This document shows, one piece after another, positions 1-8,935 of a stretch of DNA of 29,925 bases. The stretch is from contig CAUAAZ010000027.1 of the NCBI GenBank assembly GCA_958427145.1, forward strand, positions 1-29,925, given 5' to 3'. The DNA is from an uncultured Collinsella sp. (GTDB taxonomy: Bacteria > Actinomycetota > Coriobacteriia > Coriobacteriales > Coriobacteriaceae). The stretch's first letter is position 1, and every line of letters starts with the position of its first letter. The position numbers and the translations under genes are program-made. Below the pieces are notes generated by a model. That model saw only the letters and a program-made list of their open reading frames with translations. It was not told where the DNA came from and made no database searches.

Positions 1-59
1 CGCAGGAAGCTTGGATACGCCTAGGCGCGGTCCAAGAAATCGTCCGCACCCCCGTCCTA

Positions 60-119
60 CAGCTGGCTGCGTGCGGTCCAGTTTTGTACCCGCTTGACTG
101 GTTCGCACGCAGCCAGTTG
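60..119. repeat. Inverted repeat in the untranslated region upstream of loaP
   Basis: The first 317 bases hold no convincing gene. Within them, positions 60-75 and 104-119 form a 16-bp inverted repeat with one mismatch that is a G-U pair in RNA. Inside it, CCAGT (78-82) and ACTGG (97-101) can extend the stem. The octamer GCGGTCCA occurs at 28-35 and again at 73-80. A structured leader or an upstream terminator would both fit. No run of T follows the stem, so a plain intrinsic terminator is unlikely, and I found no confident promoter. Confidence 0.5.
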
Positions 120-317
120 GAGACGCGGTCATTTTGCGATACACGTCCGTGTCTCTAGCAACTGCATATGTACATACCGTTCACGGTGGGGCAGAGCCAC
201 GTGCTTGTCTGACTGGGCTCAGGGTTTGAATATGGAGCGCCTTCGCGCACAAGCGCCCTGGCGAAGCCATACCCAAACCCTGTGAGCCACACGTAAGACA
301 GCAAGGGGGTGGTGCTC

Positions 318-863
318 GTGTGGTATGTGATTCAGGTCATAAACGGTCGCGAAGATGTAATGCGCGAGCGCATCGAGCACGTGGTGCCAGTGGGTGCCAC
401 GCAAGAGCTCTTTTATCCCCAATTTCAAACCGAGATCAAAGTACACGGCGAATGGGTCAAGACGACCAAGCCGCTGTTCCCTGGTTATCTCATCTGCGAT
501 ACGGCAGACCCCCGCACCGTGCAACAGTGTTTGCTGCGTATGGACGACTTTGCCCGGGTGCTTACCCAGGACGGTCAGTTTGTGCCGCTGGCAAAAGAAG
601 AGGTCCAGCTTATTGGCGGCTTTACGCATAGGGGAGACCGCGTAGTGCCCATGAGCGAGGCCCTTAAAGACGGTGACCAGGTCGTAGTGACGGCAGGTCC
701 GCTGCTGGGCCACGAAGGCCTGATCAAAACCATTAACAGACGTAAGAGCACTGCTTATTTGGAGCTCGACCTGTGCGGCCGACGCGTAACTACGCGCGTT
801 GGCCTTGCCGTGCTTTCGGCTGAGCAGCGCGTAATGCGAAACCTTAAAAAGGCGATTGCCTAG
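318..863 (+). CDS. loaP: NusG-paralogue antiterminator (LoaP/UpxY type) heading the capsule locus
   Basis: This 181-residue protein has the NusG N-terminal (NGN) fold signature. It opens with WYVIQVINGRE, has the FPGYL segment near residue 55 that follows the conserved core strand, and ends in a KOW-like region (KDGDQVVVTAGPLLGHEG, about residues 118-135). LoaP-type NusG paralogues bind RNA polymerase and let it read through terminators in long biosynthetic operons. Here the gene stands directly in front of about 14 kb of polysaccharide genes, which is the usual place for one. I chose GTG 318 because AAGGGGG at 303-309 sits 8 nt upstream. A GTG at 309 would overlap that ribosome binding site. 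The family call is firm; the LoaP name rests on context and length. Confidence 0.85.
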   Translation: MWYVIQVINGREDVMRERIEHVVPVGATQELFYPQFQTEIKVHGEWVKTTKPLFPGYLICDTADPRTVQQCLLRMDDFARVLTQDGQFVPLAKEEVQLIGGFTHRGDRVVPMSEALKDGDQVVVTAGPLLGHEGLIKTINRRKSTAYLELDLCGRRVTTRVGLAVLSAEQRVMRNLKKAIA

Positions 864-894
864 CTGCTGGCGGCTGTTTAAAGGAGCAAAGGGG

Positions 895-920
895 ATCCCC
901 GAGGCGGGGATAACGGGATC
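895..920 (+). promoter_or_regulatory. Hairpin leader between loaP and the first capsule gene
   Basis: ATCCCCG (895-901) pairs with CGGGGAT (905-911) around an AGG loop. GATCCC (894-899) could instead pair with GGGATC (915-920), so two mutually exclusive hairpins are possible. LoaP proteins are known to recognise an RNA hairpin in the leader of the operons they control. This compact GC-rich stem just upstream of the first structural gene is the best candidate for such an element. It has no T-tract, so it does not look like a terminator. The function is inferred. Confidence 0.45.
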
Positions 921-943
921 AATAGGGAAGAGAAGAACTTATT

Positions 944-2824
944 TTGAACACCGAATCCAAGAGTGCAAAGCAAAAGGGGAAGCTAAGCGCATTTGAGCCG
1001 TATGCGTTGATGGCATATGACATTGCTGCAACTTTTATTGCTGTGTTTGTTGCATCGTGGGGAACACAGCATTGGGCGACGCTCAGCGGAGCAGCCGGCG
1101 CATGCCCGGCTATTCTTGTGCTTGCGCTTGTTAACGTTGTTGTTTTTTGGTTCTTTCATATGTATAGCAGCTAGTGGCGCTATGCGAGCATTTCTGAGGC
1201 TGGACGTATTGTTGCTGCTGTAACGGTAGGCTCGGTAATTGGCGACGTTATCTTTAACGTGTTATTCGGCAAGGGCATGTCGCTCCGCGAGGATGTTATG
1301 GCATGGGCCGTTGTGCTCATCATTTGCGGTGGCGGACGCTTTGCCATTCGCGCAATTTATGGTAGCCAGCTCTGGCGCTTTAAAAGCAATTCCGATGCGC
1401 ATCTCCCGCGTACGCTCATCGTAGGAGCAGGTGAGACCGGCTCTCTTTCCATCAAACGCATGCTCAACGGAGACCCCGATATGATCGGAGATCCGGTTGC
1501 CGTTGTTGATGATGATCCCAATAAGCAAAATCAGCGTATTCATGACGTTAAGGTCTGCGGTACTTGCGCCGATATCCCTACTATTGCGCATGATTGTGAG
1601 GCAGAACAGATTGTCGTGGCAATTCCGAGTGCCACGCATGAAGAGCGTCAGCGTATCTACGACCTGTGCATGAAGACAGGTCTTAGGGTCCTCACGCTCC
1701 CCAATGTCCGCGATATTCCGCAGGATGGTGTAGGCAGGGTTGCCCTTCGTGAGGTCGAAATCAGCGACTTGCTTTCTCGTGAGGAAAAATCGCTTGATCT
1801 TAACCAGATGGGCTACGTTTCCGGTAAGCGCATTTTGGTCACGGGCGGCGGCGGATCTATTGGCTCAGAGCTTGTACGTCAGTTGCTTCCGGCAAAACCT
1901 GCGCAAATCGTGTTGTTCGACATTTACGAGAACACTACCTACGAGCTATATCACGACATCATCAAGACCGCTCATGATCAAGGCACTGATATTCAAGTCT
2001 ATATCGGCTCCATTACGCATCTCCCAGCGATTACCAAGGTCTTTGAGAAGTATCATCCTCAAGTTGTTTTCCACGCTGCAGCCCACAAACACGTTCCTCT
2101 TATGGAACACAACGCCCGCGAGGCAATCGAGAATAACGTTTTTGGCACGCTCAACGTCGTACGCCTTGCCGACAAGTTCCAGTGCAGCCACTATGTGCAG
2201 ATTTCTACCGATAAGGCCGTTAATCCCACGAACGTAATGGGCGCCACCAAGCGTATGGACGAGATGATCGTTCAGTATTACGCGGCAAACAGTAAGACCA
2301 TCTTTACGGCTGTTCGCTTTGGCAATGTTCTGGGTAGTCACGGATCGGTCATCCCGCTGTTTAAGCGCCAGCTTCGTGAGGGTGGCCCTATCACCATTAC
2401 GCACAAGGACATCACGCGTTACTTCATGACCATCCCGGAGGCCAGCAAGCTTGTCATTACTGCCGGCGCCCTGGCGCATGGTGGCGAGATTTTTGTACTG
2501 GACATGGGTGAGCCGGTCAAGATCTACGACCTTGCCATCAACCTTATTACGCTGAGCGGTCTTAAGCCTGGCAAAGATATCCAGATTAAAGAAGTCGGCT
2601 TGCGTCCTGGCGAAAAGATGTACGAGGAGCTCCTTATGGACAACGAGCAGCTCCTGCCTACCGAGCATTCCGAGATTCGCATTTCCACAGCCGAGGCCGA
2701 CAAGATGGAAGAGATCAAAGACAAGCTCGAGAAGCTTCATGACTGCCTCGACAAGGAAAACGACACGGTTAAGTCCGTTCTCGCCGAGGTTGTGCCTACG
2801 TATCATCCGCAGTTTAACGATTAG
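944..2824 (+). pseudogene. CapD/PglF-type UDP-sugar 4,6-dehydratase interrupted by an in-frame amber codon
   Basis: A single open frame from TTG 944 (after GGGAAGAGAAG) to the TAA at 2824 would encode 626 residues, the normal length for membrane-bound CapD/FlaA1/PglF dehydratases. Codon 77 (1172-1174) is TAG, between MYSS and WRYAS; everything else is intact. After the stop the same frame has no usable start before GTG 1259 or ATG 1277. The order is N-terminal membrane helices (about residues 20-125), a first Rossmann part (LIVGAGETG), and a second Rossmann domain with GGGGSIGSE near residue 302. The catalytic region has STDKAV (421-426) and MGATKR, where Met 432 replaces the usual active-site Tyr, as in the PglF subfamily. 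Such enzymes turn UDP-GlcNAc into the 4-keto-6-deoxy sugar, the substrate of the aminotransferase encoded next. The break may be a real mutation, a read error, or a suppressed codon. Confidence 0.85.
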
Positions 2825-2839
2825 GGATAAGGAGTCACG

Positions 2840-4093
2840 ATGGATATCAAGCCCTTTGAGAATAAGGTTTGGCTAAGCTCGCCGACCATGCACGGCGATG
2901 AGCTCAAATACATTACCGAGGCATATGAGACCAACTGGATGTCGACGGTAGGGGAGAATATCAACGAGGTCGAACGCCAAATGGCCGAAAAGATAGGTTG
3001 CGGCTATGCCGTTGCCCTTTCTTGCGGCACTTCCGCGCTGCATCTTGCCATGAAGCTCGCTGGAATTAAGCCCGGTGATGAGGTCCTTTGCAGCGATATG
3101 ACGTTCGACGCTACGGTTAACCCAGTTGTTTATGAGGGCGGTGTTCCTGTATTTATCGATACCGAGCGTGACACTTGGAATATGGATCCCGTCGCTCTTG
3201 AAAAGGCCTTCGAACTGCATCCGACTGCAAAGGTCGTTGTGGCGGCGCATCTTTACGGAACGCCTGGCAAAGTCGAAGAGCTTCGTTCAATTTGCGATGC
3301 GCACGGGGCTGTCCTTGTTGAGGATGCTGCTGAGTCACTTGGCGCCACGTATAAGGGTCATCAGACTGGTACGTTTGGTGACATCAGCGCCATTAGCTTT
3401 AACGGCAATAAGATCATTACCGGTTCCGCTGGTGGCATGCTTTTAACTGATAGCAAAGAGGCAGCCGATAAAACGCGCAAATGGTCGACCCAGTCGCGCG
3501 AAGCTGCTCCGTGGTACCAGCACGAGGAGCTGGGTTACAACTATCGCATGAGTAATGTGATTGCAGGCGTGGTGCGTGGTCAGATTCCCTATCTGGAGGA
3601 ACATATTGCCCAAAAGAAGGCTATCTATATGCGCTACAAGGAGGGCTTGAAGGGTCTTCCTGTTAGTATGAACCCCTATGATCCCAGCGTATGCGAGCCG
3701 AACTTCTGGCTTTCTTGCTTGCTGATTGATGCCAACGCGATGTGCAAGCAGGTTCGTGGCGAGAGTGAGGCTCTTTACGTAAGCGAGCCTGGAAAAAGCT
3801 GCCCCACCGAAATCCTTGAGGCTATTGCTGCCATTAACGCCGAGGGTCGTCCCATCTGGAAGCCTATGCACATGCAGCCTATTTATCGCATGAATGCTTT
3901 CGTAACGCGTGAGGGCAATGGTCGAGCTAAGACCAATGCATATATTTCCGGCGGTTCAACGGGTGCAGATGGCTTTCCTTTGGATGTAGGCGCCGATATC
4001 TTCCATCGTGGTCTCTGCCTGCCCTCCGACAACAAGATGACTCCCGAGCAGCAGGACGTAATCATCGAAGTGATTAGGCGTTGTTTTGAGTAG
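2840..4093 (+). CDS. DegT/DnrJ/EryC1-family PLP-dependent sugar aminotransferase
   Basis: This 417-residue protein belongs to the fold-type I sugar aminotransferases that aminate a 4-keto nucleotide sugar. Visible signatures are the N-terminal LSSPTMHGDELKYI, the cofactor pocket CGTSALHLAM (about residues 60-70), EDAAESLGA with the PLP-binding Asp, and SFNGNKIITGSAGG with Lys 191 as the Schiff-base lysine. The ATG follows AAGGAG with good spacing. The gene lies 15 nt after the dehydratase and overlaps the next gene by 8 nt, so the three form a unit. Dehydratase, aminotransferase and PglC-like transferase in this order resemble the bacillosamine-type route (PglF-PglE-PglC). No PglD-type N-acetyltransferase is adjacent, so the exact sugar is uncertain. 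Confidence 0.9.
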   Translation: MDIKPFENKVWLSSPTMHGDELKYITEAYETNWMSTVGENINEVERQMAEKIGCGYAVALSCGTSALHLAMKLAGIKPGDEVLCSDMTFDATVNPVVYEGGVPVFIDTERDTWNMDPVALEKAFELHPTAKVVVAAHLYGTPGKVEELRSICDAHGAVLVEDAAESLGATYKGHQTGTFGDISAISFNGNKIITGSAGGMLLTDSKEAADKTRKWSTQSREAAPWYQHEELGYNYRMSNVIAGVVRGQIPYLEEHIAQKKAIYMRYKEGLKGLPVSMNPYDPSVCEPNFWLSCLLIDANAMCKQVRGESEALYVSEPGKSCPTEILEAIAAINAEGRPIWKPMHMQPIYRMNAFVTREGNGRAKTNAYISGGSTGADGFPLDVGADIFHRGLCLPSDNKMTPEQQDVIIEVIRRCFE

Positions 4094-4805
4094 GCTTGGT
4101 AACGAGACGTTCTATCAGCGATATGGTAAGCGAGCAATAGATCTTTGCCTTTCACTCATACTTTTGATTTTATTCTGGTGGGTACTGGCTATTGTCGCTC
4201 TGCTGGTGCGATTCAAGCTCGGTAGTCCAGTGCTGTTCAGGCAACCACGTCCGGGTAAGGACGAGAAAATCTTTAACCTTTATAAGTTTCGTTCGATGAC
4301 CGACGAGCGTGATGAAAACGGCAATCTTTTGCCTGACGAGATGCGTCTGACAAAGTTTGGCAAGGCATTGCGTGCGACAAGTCTAGACGAGCTGCCAGAG
4401 GTGTTCAATATCGTACTTGGAGAGATGGCCATCATCGGACCGAGGCCTCAGCTGGTTCGCGATATGGTATTTATGACACCAGAACAGCGCCGGCGCCATT
4501 GTGTGCGCCCCGGCCTTTCTGGTCTTGCTCAGGTGAACGGGCGCAATGCAATTGCCTGGGATGACAAGCTAGCCTACGACCTGGACTATATCGAGCACAT
4601 CACGTTCGCGGGTGATGTCGCCATTTTCTTCAAGACCCTTGCCAAAGCCTTCGTGAAACAGGAGGGCATTACCGAGGACGGAATGGCTACCGCCGCCGAT
4701 TACGGCGATTACTTGCTCGCTATGAAGCGCGTGACGCGTGAGAAGTACGACGACCTGCAAGCGCAGGCAAAGAAATTATTGGACGAAACGGTCGTGATCC
4801 TGTGA
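4086..4805 (+). CDS. Initiating sugar-1-phosphate transferase (PglC/WcaJ family)
   Basis: This 239-residue bacterial sugar transferase would move a phospho-sugar from a UDP-sugar to undecaprenyl phosphate at the inner face of the membrane, starting repeat-unit assembly. It is the short monotopic (PglC-like) form: YGKRAIDL, one hydrophobic segment at about residues 19-41, then the soluble core. The core has FRQPRPGK, NLYKFRSM, the catalytic Asp 101-Glu 102 pair in LDELPE, and IIGPRPQL. Beyond GLAQVNGRN there is an extra charged C-terminal tail of about 60 residues rich in K, E and D. The start is TTG 4086, overlapping the aminotransferase stop by 8 nt. The identity of the transferred sugar cannot be read from the sequence. 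Confidence 0.9.
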   Translation: MSRLGNETFYQRYGKRAIDLCLSLILLILFWWVLAIVALLVRFKLGSPVLFRQPRPGKDEKIFNLYKFRSMTDERDENGNLLPDEMRLTKFGKALRATSLDELPEVFNIVLGEMAIIGPRPQLVRDMVFMTPEQRRRHCVRPGLSGLAQVNGRNAIAWDDKLAYDLDYIEHITFAGDVAIFFKTLAKAFVKQEGITEDGMATAADYGDYLLAMKRVTREKYDDLQAQAKKLLDETVVIL

Positions 4806-5593
4806 GCGAAGGCGTCAATGCGTTCGGCCTTGTATCCATCGTGATGCCATCGTACAACTCTGAACGCTTTATCGCGGAGAGTATAAAAAGCGTGCAGTTG
4901 CAGACATATGGCGATTGGGAGTTGCTAGTCGTTGACGACTGCTCTAAGGACGGTACCGTCGCCATCGCCGAGGCTATAGCCAAGGATGACCCGCGAATCC
5001 ACGTTTTCTCAAATGAGCTCAATTCGGGCGCAGCGTGCTCGCGTAACCGCGCGCTTCGAGAGGCTAAGGGCGATTGGATTGCCTTTCTGGACAGCGATGA
5101 CCTTTGGAAGCCGGAGAAGCTCAAGAAGCAACTGGCGTTCATGAGCAAAAACGGCTGCAGCTTCTCGTACACGGAGTATGAGACGATTGACGAGGGCGGA
5201 AGATCTCTGGGGCGTCGCTACTCGGGTCCGAAGCGCATAACGCGCGCTGGCATGCGCCGCTTCTGCTGGCCGGGTTGCCTGACCGTGATGTACGACAGGC
5301 GGAAGATTGGCGTGGTGCAGATTGCGGACCTGAAGAAGCACAACGACTACGCCATGTGGCTGAAGGTTTCTGCCAATGCGGACTGTCTGCTGCTGCCCGA
5401 GGTTCTCGGGCGATATCGGGTGAGAACCTCATCCGTTTCGCACGGCGTTGGATTTAGGGGCCAGGTCGCTCATCTCTACGTACTTTGGCACGAGGGCGAG
5501 GGCATGTGCGCTTCGCTCGCTTGCTGGAGAACATTCATAAATCTGGTTTTTGGTGCGTACAAGAAGATGAAGTACGTTAACAACTGTGACTGA
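4802..5593 (+). CDS. Family 2 glycosyltransferase
   Basis: This 263-residue protein is a GT-A fold inverting glycosyltransferase of family 2. It starts with VSIVMPSYNSERFI, has the nucleotide-binding LLVVDDCSKDGT (about residues 44-55) and the metal-binding FLDSDDLWKPEKL near residue 100. It has no strong membrane segment and probably works at the cytoplasmic face, adding the second sugar or one soon after. The GTG start overlaps the preceding stop (GTGA), so translation is coupled. A second reading frame covering the C-terminal part is only a shadow. Donor and acceptor are unknown. Confidence 0.88.
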   Translation: MSEGVNAFGLVSIVMPSYNSERFIAESIKSVQLQTYGDWELLVVDDCSKDGTVAIAEAIAKDDPRIHVFSNELNSGAACSRNRALREAKGDWIAFLDSDDLWKPEKLKKQLAFMSKNGCSFSYTEYETIDEGGRSLGRRYSGPKRITRAGMRRFCWPGCLTVMYDRRKIGVVQIADLKKHNDYAMWLKVSANADCLLLPEVLGRYRVRTSSVSHGVGFRGQVAHLYVLWHEGEGMCASLACWRTFINLVFGAYKKMKYVNNCD

Positions 5594-5618
5594 ACATGCG
5601 AGGCAAGGCTTTCTATAG

Positions 5619-6701
5619 ATGGAAATGATTAGACACATAAAAAGGGTGGGCATTATCGGTCACTTCGCCGAGGGGCTTGACATGGCGGACGGCCAGATCG
5701 TGAAGACTCGTACGGTCCGTGAGCTGCTACGCGATGTCTGCGGGAATGAGAATGTCCGCTTTGTCGACACACGTGGATGGCAGAAGCATCCCTTTGCCCT
5801 TCTGCGCGAATGTATCGAGCTCGCGAAGTTCGCGGACGTCCTCGTTATGCTCCCGGCGCACAACGGGGTGAAGGTCTTCGCACCGTTGCTCGTTTTCCTG
5901 CGAAATCGATATGGCTGCAAAGCCGTGTACTCGGTTGTCGGTGGGTGGCTCGCCGAGTTTATCGCTGGACAGTCTTTCCTCACTAAGAACCTCAAATCAT
6001 TCGATGCGATACTCGTTGAGTCCGACCGAGTTAAAGATCTGCTCATCGAGCAAGGCTTCGACAACGTGCTTGTTGTATATAACTACAAGCGTCTGCCTTT
6101 GCTGGAGTCCTCCGAGCTTGAGCGGCCGTCCAGTGAGCCATGGCCTTTAGCAATTTTCTCCCGTATCTATGAGGACAAGGGTATCGATGATGTCGTGTGG
6201 GCCGTTCGCGAGGCGAACGGCCGTCTTGGTCGTATCGCCTTCAAACTCGATATTTACGGAAATGTGCTGCCCGAGTACAAGGAGCACTTCGATTCACTGA
6301 TGGCCGGCTGTGACATCTCTGAAGTTGCCTACAAGGGCGTAGCGCCTGCAGGAGAGAGCACGTCTGTCCTTAACGGGTACCTCGCATTGGCCTTTCCAAC
6401 GAGGTACCCGGGCGAAGGCGTCCCAGGCACCGTGGTCGATGCTTACTGTGCCGGTATCCCCGTAATTGCGTCGCAATGGCCAAGTTATGCCGAGATGGTC
6501 AAAGAAGGCGAAACGGGCTTGACGTATGAATTCTGCAATCGTGAGGCGTTGCTGGATATCCTACTTAATCCCAGGCTGCCCAAGCAGCTGCTTGAAATGA
6601 AAAAATCTTGCCTTCACAAGGGGCACGACTACTCGTACGAAACGGGCTTGAGGACATTCAAGCTTCTTGTTGAAAGCAATTTCGATGTGCACAAACAATA
6701 A
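5619..6701 (+). CDS. Family 4 (GT-B) glycosyltransferase
   Basis: This 360-residue GT-B protein belongs to glycosyltransferase family 4. The N-terminal half begins VGIIGHFAEGLDMADGQIVK, a typical acceptor-site loop. The C-terminal half has IFSRIYEDKGIDDVVWA, where the usual R..xxKG sugar-phosphate loop sits, and ALAFPTRYPGEGVPGTVVDA, the E-x7-E-like donor-binding stretch. GIPVIASQWPSYAEMV and GETGLTYE follow. It would add a sugar to the lipid-linked intermediate with retention of configuration. ATG 5619 has only a weak AAGG upstream, and ATG 5625 is an alternative. It lies 25 nt after the GT2 gene and overlaps the next gene. Confidence 0.85.
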   Translation: MEMIRHIKRVGIIGHFAEGLDMADGQIVKTRTVRELLRDVCGNENVRFVDTRGWQKHPFALLRECIELAKFADVLVMLPAHNGVKVFAPLLVFLRNRYGCKAVYSVVGGWLAEFIAGQSFLTKNLKSFDAILVESDRVKDLLIEQGFDNVLVVYNYKRLPLLESSELERPSSEPWPLAIFSRIYEDKGIDDVVWAVREANGRLGRIAFKLDIYGNVLPEYKEHFDSLMAGCDISEVAYKGVAPAGESTSVLNGYLALAFPTRYPGEGVPGTVVDAYCAGIPVIASQWPSYAEMVKEGETGLTYEFCNREALLDILLNPRLPKQLLEMKKSCLHKGHDYSYETGLRTFKLLVESNFDVHKQ

Positions 6702-7824
6702 ACCTCAGCGACTGCTCTGCATTGTGTCGAATATGGACACAGGTGGTGCTGAAACATTCTTAATGAAGATGTATCGACAGCTAGATCGAACGCGTTATCA
6801 GATGGACTTTGTTGTTTCCGGCGATAAGCGAGGCTATTACGAAGACGAAATCGAACGCCTTGGAGGCAGAGTTTTTAGAATCACTCGTAAAACGAAAGAT
6901 TTTTCTGCCTACCGACGCGAGCTCACACTTGCAGTTCGTGATGATGGATGCCCCAACGTGCTTCGTATTGGATCGGATGCACTTTCAGCAATAGATCTCT
7001 GGGTTGCCAAGAAAGCGGGTGCATCTCGACTTTTTATGCGTTCAAGTAACGCCAGTGACGGCAAGGGCGTTATTGGTCAGTTTATTCAGAAAGCTATTCG
7101 CCGACCTTTGACCTCAATTGCAGATGTAAAGATTGCACCTTCTGAACTTGCTGCCGAATATGCTTTTGGTCCTAAAGCCATTAGGCGAGGTGAAGTTCGA
7201 TATCTTCACAATGCTCTTGATCTTAATCAATATCAGTTTTCTCTTGAAATGCGTAGGTCAATTCGCAATGAACTCGGTTTAAACGACAATTCTCTTGTTG
7301 TTGGACATGTTGGGCGCTTTACTGCTCAGAAGAACCATGAATTCCTCCTTAAAGTATTTGCTGAATTACTAAAACAAAGATCTGACGCCCGTCTCGTGTT
7401 GGTGGGCATGGGTGAGCTTGAGCACAATATTCGTGAGAAAGCAAAAGTTTTGGGAGTACTTTCTAATATCATTTTTACTGGCCTGCGCTCTGATATCCCG
7501 GCTTTATTGTCTGCATTCGATGTTTTCGTTCTGCCATCATTATATGAGGGCATGCCAAATGTCGTAATTGAAGCTCAGGCCGCAGGCCTTCATTGCGTCG
7601 TTTCTGACACGGTAACGAGAGAAGTAAATGTCACAGGCGATGTTGCGTTCCTGCCCTTTACTGATACTGATCTTTGGGTTAATTCGGTGTTGTGTGCTGG
7701 CGAAGCAGCAAGGGTTGATAAACGAAATCAGATGGCAGATGCCGGTTATGACATCAATGAAGAAGTCAAGCGATTCGTTACCCTGGTCTATGAAGCCGAC
7801 GATAACGCTCGGGAGTTACAGTAA
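6685..7824 (+). CDS. Family 4 (GT-B) glycosyltransferase, EpsF-like
   Basis: This protein of about 379 residues has a clear GT4 layout. The N-terminal acceptor loop is SNMDTGGAETFLMKMYRQL, and VVGHVGRFTAQKNHEFLLKV carries the donor-phosphate Arg/Lys pair. IPALLSAFDVFVLPSLYEGMP with the following VVIEAQAAGL gives the E-x7-E donor motif. The ATG at 6685 has GAAAG 8 nt upstream; TTG 6667 in the same frame is an alternative that adds six residues. Both overlap the preceding gene. From here to about 9,000 the DNA is visibly richer in A and T than either flank, which suggests this block of polymer-specific genes was acquired as a cassette. The sugar added is unknown. Confidence 0.87.
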   Translation: MCTNNKPQRLLCIVSNMDTGGAETFLMKMYRQLDRTRYQMDFVVSGDKRGYYEDEIERLGGRVFRITRKTKDFSAYRRELTLAVRDDGCPNVLRIGSDALSAIDLWVAKKAGASRLFMRSSNASDGKGVIGQFIQKAIRRPLTSIADVKIAPSELAAEYAFGPKAIRRGEVRYLHNALDLNQYQFSLEMRRSIRNELGLNDNSLVVGHVGRFTAQKNHEFLLKVFAELLKQRSDARLVLVGMGELEHNIREKAKVLGVLSNIIFTGLRSDIPALLSAFDVFVLPSLYEGMPNVVIEAQAAGLHCVVSDTVTREVNVTGDVAFLPFTDTDLWVNSVLCAGEAARVDKRNQMADAGYDINEEVKRFVTLVYEADDNARELQ

Positions 7825-8908
7825 ATGATTCCATATTTAACCTTTATCATCATTGCTGGAATCGTTGCCCTTATCTATAGGGGGGGTTTGCGAGGGCGGA
7901 GATATCCGAAAGAGCGATGGGCTAAAGGATGTTAACTGGACGCCGTACGCCGTCTGCCTTTGCGTCGCCCTTATCTGTTTCGTGGCTGTCCGCGATATTA
8001 CAGTCGGAGCGGATAATCCAAATTACCTCGGATCCTTACATTACTATGCGGGCATCTCGTGGGGTGAGGTGTTTACCGCTAAGCTCGTATGGCCATACGA
8101 TTATGAACCGCTTTACTTCCTGCTTACGAAAATTTGCGCTCATTTCTATTTATCTGACCATGCATTCTTTTTTATTATCGGTATTTTGATTTATCCACTG
8201 GTATTTGATTTTTTTATACGCTATAGCGAATCTCCCTATGTCAGCTTTCTCATCTACTGCGCTTTAAGCCTCTTTGCATATAGCCTAGGCGTTTACCGCC
8301 AGATGATTGCTCTTTCGATTTGTTTATTTTCAACTCGTTGGATCGACTCTAATAAACCAATTCCATTTGTTCTCACCATAGTTCTTGCCATGGCCTTCCA
8401 TTCATCATCGATATGCTTCGCTCTTCTCTGGTTTTACAAAAAAATAGATGTAATGCACTTACTTAAGATTGCGATTCCTGTCTCCTTTCTCTTCCTTGCT
8501 CTTGGGCGCGCTTTGGCAATGGTGGCTGTAAAGATTTTTCCGCAGTATGCTCATTTTGTTGGTTCAAAATATGATGTTGAAGGCGGAAGCTTTAGCATGC
8601 TTGTCATTCTCTTATTTGTGGCGGTTGTTGTTCTTTTCGCGCTTCGGGATACGAATGATTTCGAAAAAAGTCCTCAAATGGTGAAAGTCTCTATTTTTGC
8701 GCTGAGTCTAGCGCTGTGTCTCCAGGCTGCATCATATTCAATGGTCATCATGGGACGAGTTCTCTCTTATTATTCTATTTTCTTAGCCATTCTTATTCCT
8801 TATTTGATGATGCATTGTTTTGGCAGACATGGACGAGTGCTGAGTTTTTATTTCGTAGTACCTATCTCAATCGCTTTATTTGCCAACAGTATGGCAACTT
8901 TAATTTAG
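7825..8908 (+). CDS. epsG: EpsG-family polysaccharide polymerase, frameshifted at a G7 tract
   Basis: The natural start is ATG 7825, one base after the preceding stop codon (TAA 7822-7824). It begins with the hydrophobic helix MIPYLTFIIIAGIVALIY, but this frame ends at TAA 7933-7935 after 36 residues. The rest of the protein lies in a frame that is open from 7853 (TTG, no ribosome binding site) to 8908. The run of 7 G at 7880-7886 separates the two. With 6 or 9 G the whole protein of about 360 residues would read through. The second part is a many-helix membrane protein with the EpsG signature DITVGADNPNYL near the second helix and the HSSS motif later. EpsG/Wzy-like proteins polymerise repeat units outside the membrane. 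As written the gene looks switched off, unless slippage rescues it. Confidence 0.85.
7880..7886 (+). repeat. G7 homopolymer tract within epsG
   Basis: Seven consecutive G follow TATA at the codons just after the first membrane helix of the EpsG-like protein. Seven G puts the start codon and the body of the gene in different frames; six or nine G would join them. Runs of this kind slip during replication and are classic phase-variation switches. Confidence 0.75.
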
Positions 8909-8935
8909 TCATCCACTGTAATTCAGGAGTTTCAA

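Noticed and set aside
94..285. Open frame of 63 codons in the leader upstream of loaP
   Set aside because: No ribosome binding site, arginine-rich composition without family resemblance, and it overlaps a long inverted repeat.
309..317. Earlier GTG start for loaP
   Set aside because: It would overlap AAGGGGG, which is the only plausible ribosome binding site and fits GTG 318.
219..713. 164-codon minus-strand frame opposite loaP
   Set aside because: Antisense shadow of a clear NusG-family gene; no ribosome binding site or recognisable protein.
1946..2806. 286-codon minus-strand frame opposite the dehydratase gene
   Set aside because: Antisense shadow; the plus strand has full family motifs.
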